A program made the position numbers and the translations under genes. A stretch of 64,000 bases of DNA from Micrasema longulum (lineage: Eukaryota > Arthropoda > Insecta > Trichoptera > Brachycentridae), in contig JAGVSM010001203.1 of the NCBI GenBank assembly GCA_022494885.1, positions 1-64,000 of the forward strand. Direction: 5' to 3'. Positions 62,531 through 64,000 of this stretch are shown here, one piece after another. The number at the start of each line of letters is the position of its first letter. Position 1 is the stretch's first letter. The notes under the pieces are model-generated. The model was not told the DNA's origin. It searched no databases and worked only from the letters and a program-made list of their open reading frames with translations.

Positions 62531-63955
62531 TTATTTAATTATTCTTCGATCAGTCGTGTCATTAATCTTATATTGTATTCCGTGCGTGTACATCATGTGC
62601 TTATTGACTCCGGTACTGCGCGAGAATTTGATTTGGCATACCGGACAGGAGTAATTCTTCTCCTTGGTGTGTTTTCTCATGTGAAGTTTAAGTTCGACTC
62701 GCGTGTAACACGACAACTCGCAAAGCTCGCACTTGAAGAGTCGCTTCCCCGTGTGCCGCAACACGTGAGTTTCCAGACTCTTTTTCACATTGCAACGATA
62801 CTCGCAAATGCTGCACTGGAAACGTTTCTCGTCGCTGTGTTTCTTTCCATGGCTGATCAACTCGACCCGCGTAACAAATGTAGAACCGCAGATTTCACAG
62901 CTAAAGTTTTTGATGTTGTAATGTCTGTTCATGTGGTCTTCTAAAGTTTGCTGCGAGCGGAGACCTTTATTGCAAATAGCGCAAGTGAATTTCTTAATAT
63001 TGTTATGCACGTTTTTGTGGTTTTCGTAGATGAACTTATGCTTGAATTGTTTTCCGCATTCCGCACAAGTGTAGTACATTTTATCACTGTGGCTTTTCTT
63101 ATGCACGTACAAGGAGCTGGGTTGTGCGAATCGACGCTCGCAAATATCACATTGGAACGGCTTTTCTCCTGTGTGTATTGACATATGATACCCCAAGGTG
63201 TAACTGCGAGGCGTAGAATACGAACACTCGGAACATTGATACATTTTTACCGATTTAAGCTTTTTTTCATCGCGATGCATACTCGCCACGTGCTTCTCGA
63301 GAGAATACTTAGTACTTAGTCCCTTATTGCACAAATGGCACAAGAATTTTTTGGTACCGTCACCATTGCACAAAGATATTTTGGATTTTTTTTTCACATT
63401 CTTTTTGGCTACAATTTTTTTTGACTCTGTCGCAATTTTTTCGCACTTTTCTATCCCATCCGAGTCATTATTTTTACCTAGTTTTAAAGATTCTGTAAGT
63501 GAGGCGATGTTCTCATGGCCAAAATCTTTTATGCTTCCATCACTGTGATTATCCTCTTCAAATTTGATCCAATCGTCGATTGCCTCTACTTCGTCTTTGA
63601 GGATGACAGACGTGCTAGGTAATTCTTGTATTTCTTTAACAATCCCGGCGTGCACGACGTTGAAATATATTTTTTTCAACAATGAATCGGAGTATTCACA
63701 TTTTATTCTAAAACTGTGTGCAATTTCTAATTTCTCGCTACAAAATTCACAAATAACGCCAGGGAGGCCATCACTGTTTTCTAACTGCACTTTTGTGCAA
63801 AGAGCTATTTTTTCAGACGCAGAAGTTGAATTGTTGACTTCAAAAAGTGATATGAATTGTCCCGAGTTTTCTGATGATAAACATATTCGGCACAGCGTCT
63901 TTAATTTCTCAGATTTATTAGTAAGAATGTCATGAATTTCATATTCAAGCTTCAT
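62531..63955 (-). CDS. ZAD-C2H2 zinc-finger protein (ZNF5), 9 fingers, diverged
   Basis: An intronless gene for 474 residues. The frame is open to the window edge, but the first ATG is at 63955 (M-K-L-E-Y-E-I-H-D-I-L), which aligns with the other paralogues' starts. ZAD ligands are C22, C25, C69 and C72; the ZAD core differs clearly from ZNF1 to ZNF4 (L-C-T-K-V-Q-L-E-N instead of L-C-A-R-V-Q-I). The linker keeps L-K-D-E and W-I-K-F-E and has a basic stretch K-K-N-V-K-K-K-S-K that may be a nuclear signal. Nine C2H2 fingers run from about residue 203 to 455, then the D-R-R-I-I-K tail. TTTATT at 62490-62495 and 62471-62476 are possible minus-strand AATAAA signals. It is probably an older paralogue of the cluster, separated by delta-COP. 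Confidence 0.9.
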   Translation of the reverse strand: MKLEYEIHDILTNKSEKLKTLCRICLSSENSGQFISLFEVNNSTSASEKIALCTKVQLENSDGLPGVICEFCSEKLEIAHSFRIKCEYSDSLLKKIYFNVVHAGIVKEIQELPSTSVILKDEVEAIDDWIKFEEDNHSDGSIKDFGHENIASLTESLKLGKNNDSDGIEKCEKIATESKKIVAKKNVKKKSKISLCNGDGTKKFLCHLCNKGLSTKYSLEKHVASMHRDEKKLKSVKMYQCSECSYSTPRSYTLGYHMSIHTGEKPFQCDICERRFAQPSSLYVHKKSHSDKMYYTCAECGKQFKHKFIYENHKNVHNNIKKFTCAICNKGLRSQQTLEDHMNRHYNIKNFSCEICGSTFVTRVELISHGKKHSDEKRFQCSICEYRCNVKKSLETHVLRHTGKRLFKCELCELSCYTRVELKLHMRKHTKEKNYSCPVCQIKFSRSTGVNKHMMYTHGIQYKINDTTDRRIIK

Positions 63956-64000
63956 TTTCAACTCGACTATTTTTACACAGTTAACTGAAGAAAAGTGCAA

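Noticed and set aside
1..64000. CRISPR arrays, operons, bacterial promoters
   Set aside because: The window is insect nuclear DNA with spliced genes; no regularly spaced direct repeats are present.

Overview
This is a nuclear window from an insect; the order cannot be fixed from sequence alone. The evidence is AT-rich spacers, spliced genes with consensus GT/AG junctions, a cluster of ZAD-C2H2 zinc-finger genes (an arthropod expansion), and a dense load of tRNA-derived SINEs, non-LTR LINEs and short inverted-repeat DNA elements. Nothing looks bacterial or organellar.

Layout. 1-15.9 kb is almost entirely repeat remnants; the only likely host coding sequence is a small 3'-terminal exon at 4534-4644. 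15.9-32.5 kb carries four intronless ZAD zinc-finger genes (here ZNF1 to ZNF4): ZNF1 (+) converges on ZNF2 (-), and ZNF3 (-) and ZNF4 (+) are head to head. 37.8-58.8 kb holds two conserved housekeeping genes transcribed divergently from a 377-bp spacer: NIP7 (3 exons, -) and delta-COP/archain (15 exons, +). I assembled both exon by exon; they close in frame to 180 and 516 residues. A fifth, more diverged ZAD gene (ZNF5, -) lies at 62.5-64.0 kb.

The ZNF proteins share one architecture: an N-terminal ZAD (C-x2-C ... C-x2-C), an acidic linker with two psi-K-x-E motifs, 9 to 11 C2H2 fingers, and in four of five a D-R-R-[IM]-I-K tail. In ZNF1 to ZNF4 the ZAD core is nearly identical even in nucleotide sequence, while linkers and DNA-contact positions of the fingers have diverged. 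They are probably sequence-specific nuclear DNA-binding proteins that dimerise through the ZAD; targets are unknown. NIP7 acts in 60S ribosome biogenesis and delta-COP in the COPI coat; they are linked to each other only by the shared promoter region.

Mobile DNA explains most of the remainder: a non-LTR family (LINE-K, five copies), other LINE 3' ends, several tRNA-derived SINE families, TTAA-flanked piggyBac-like MITEs, a hAT-like MITE with 8-bp target duplication, a pogo/Tigger relic, P-like elements that retain a THAP exon, and a Penelope-like GIY-YIG endonuclease fragment. The most interesting signal is in delta-COP introns 9, 10 and 12: inverted-repeat cassettes whose arms match the hammerhead ribozyme core (CUGACGA - stem II - GAAA - CCGGUA), close to the Penelope-like fragment.
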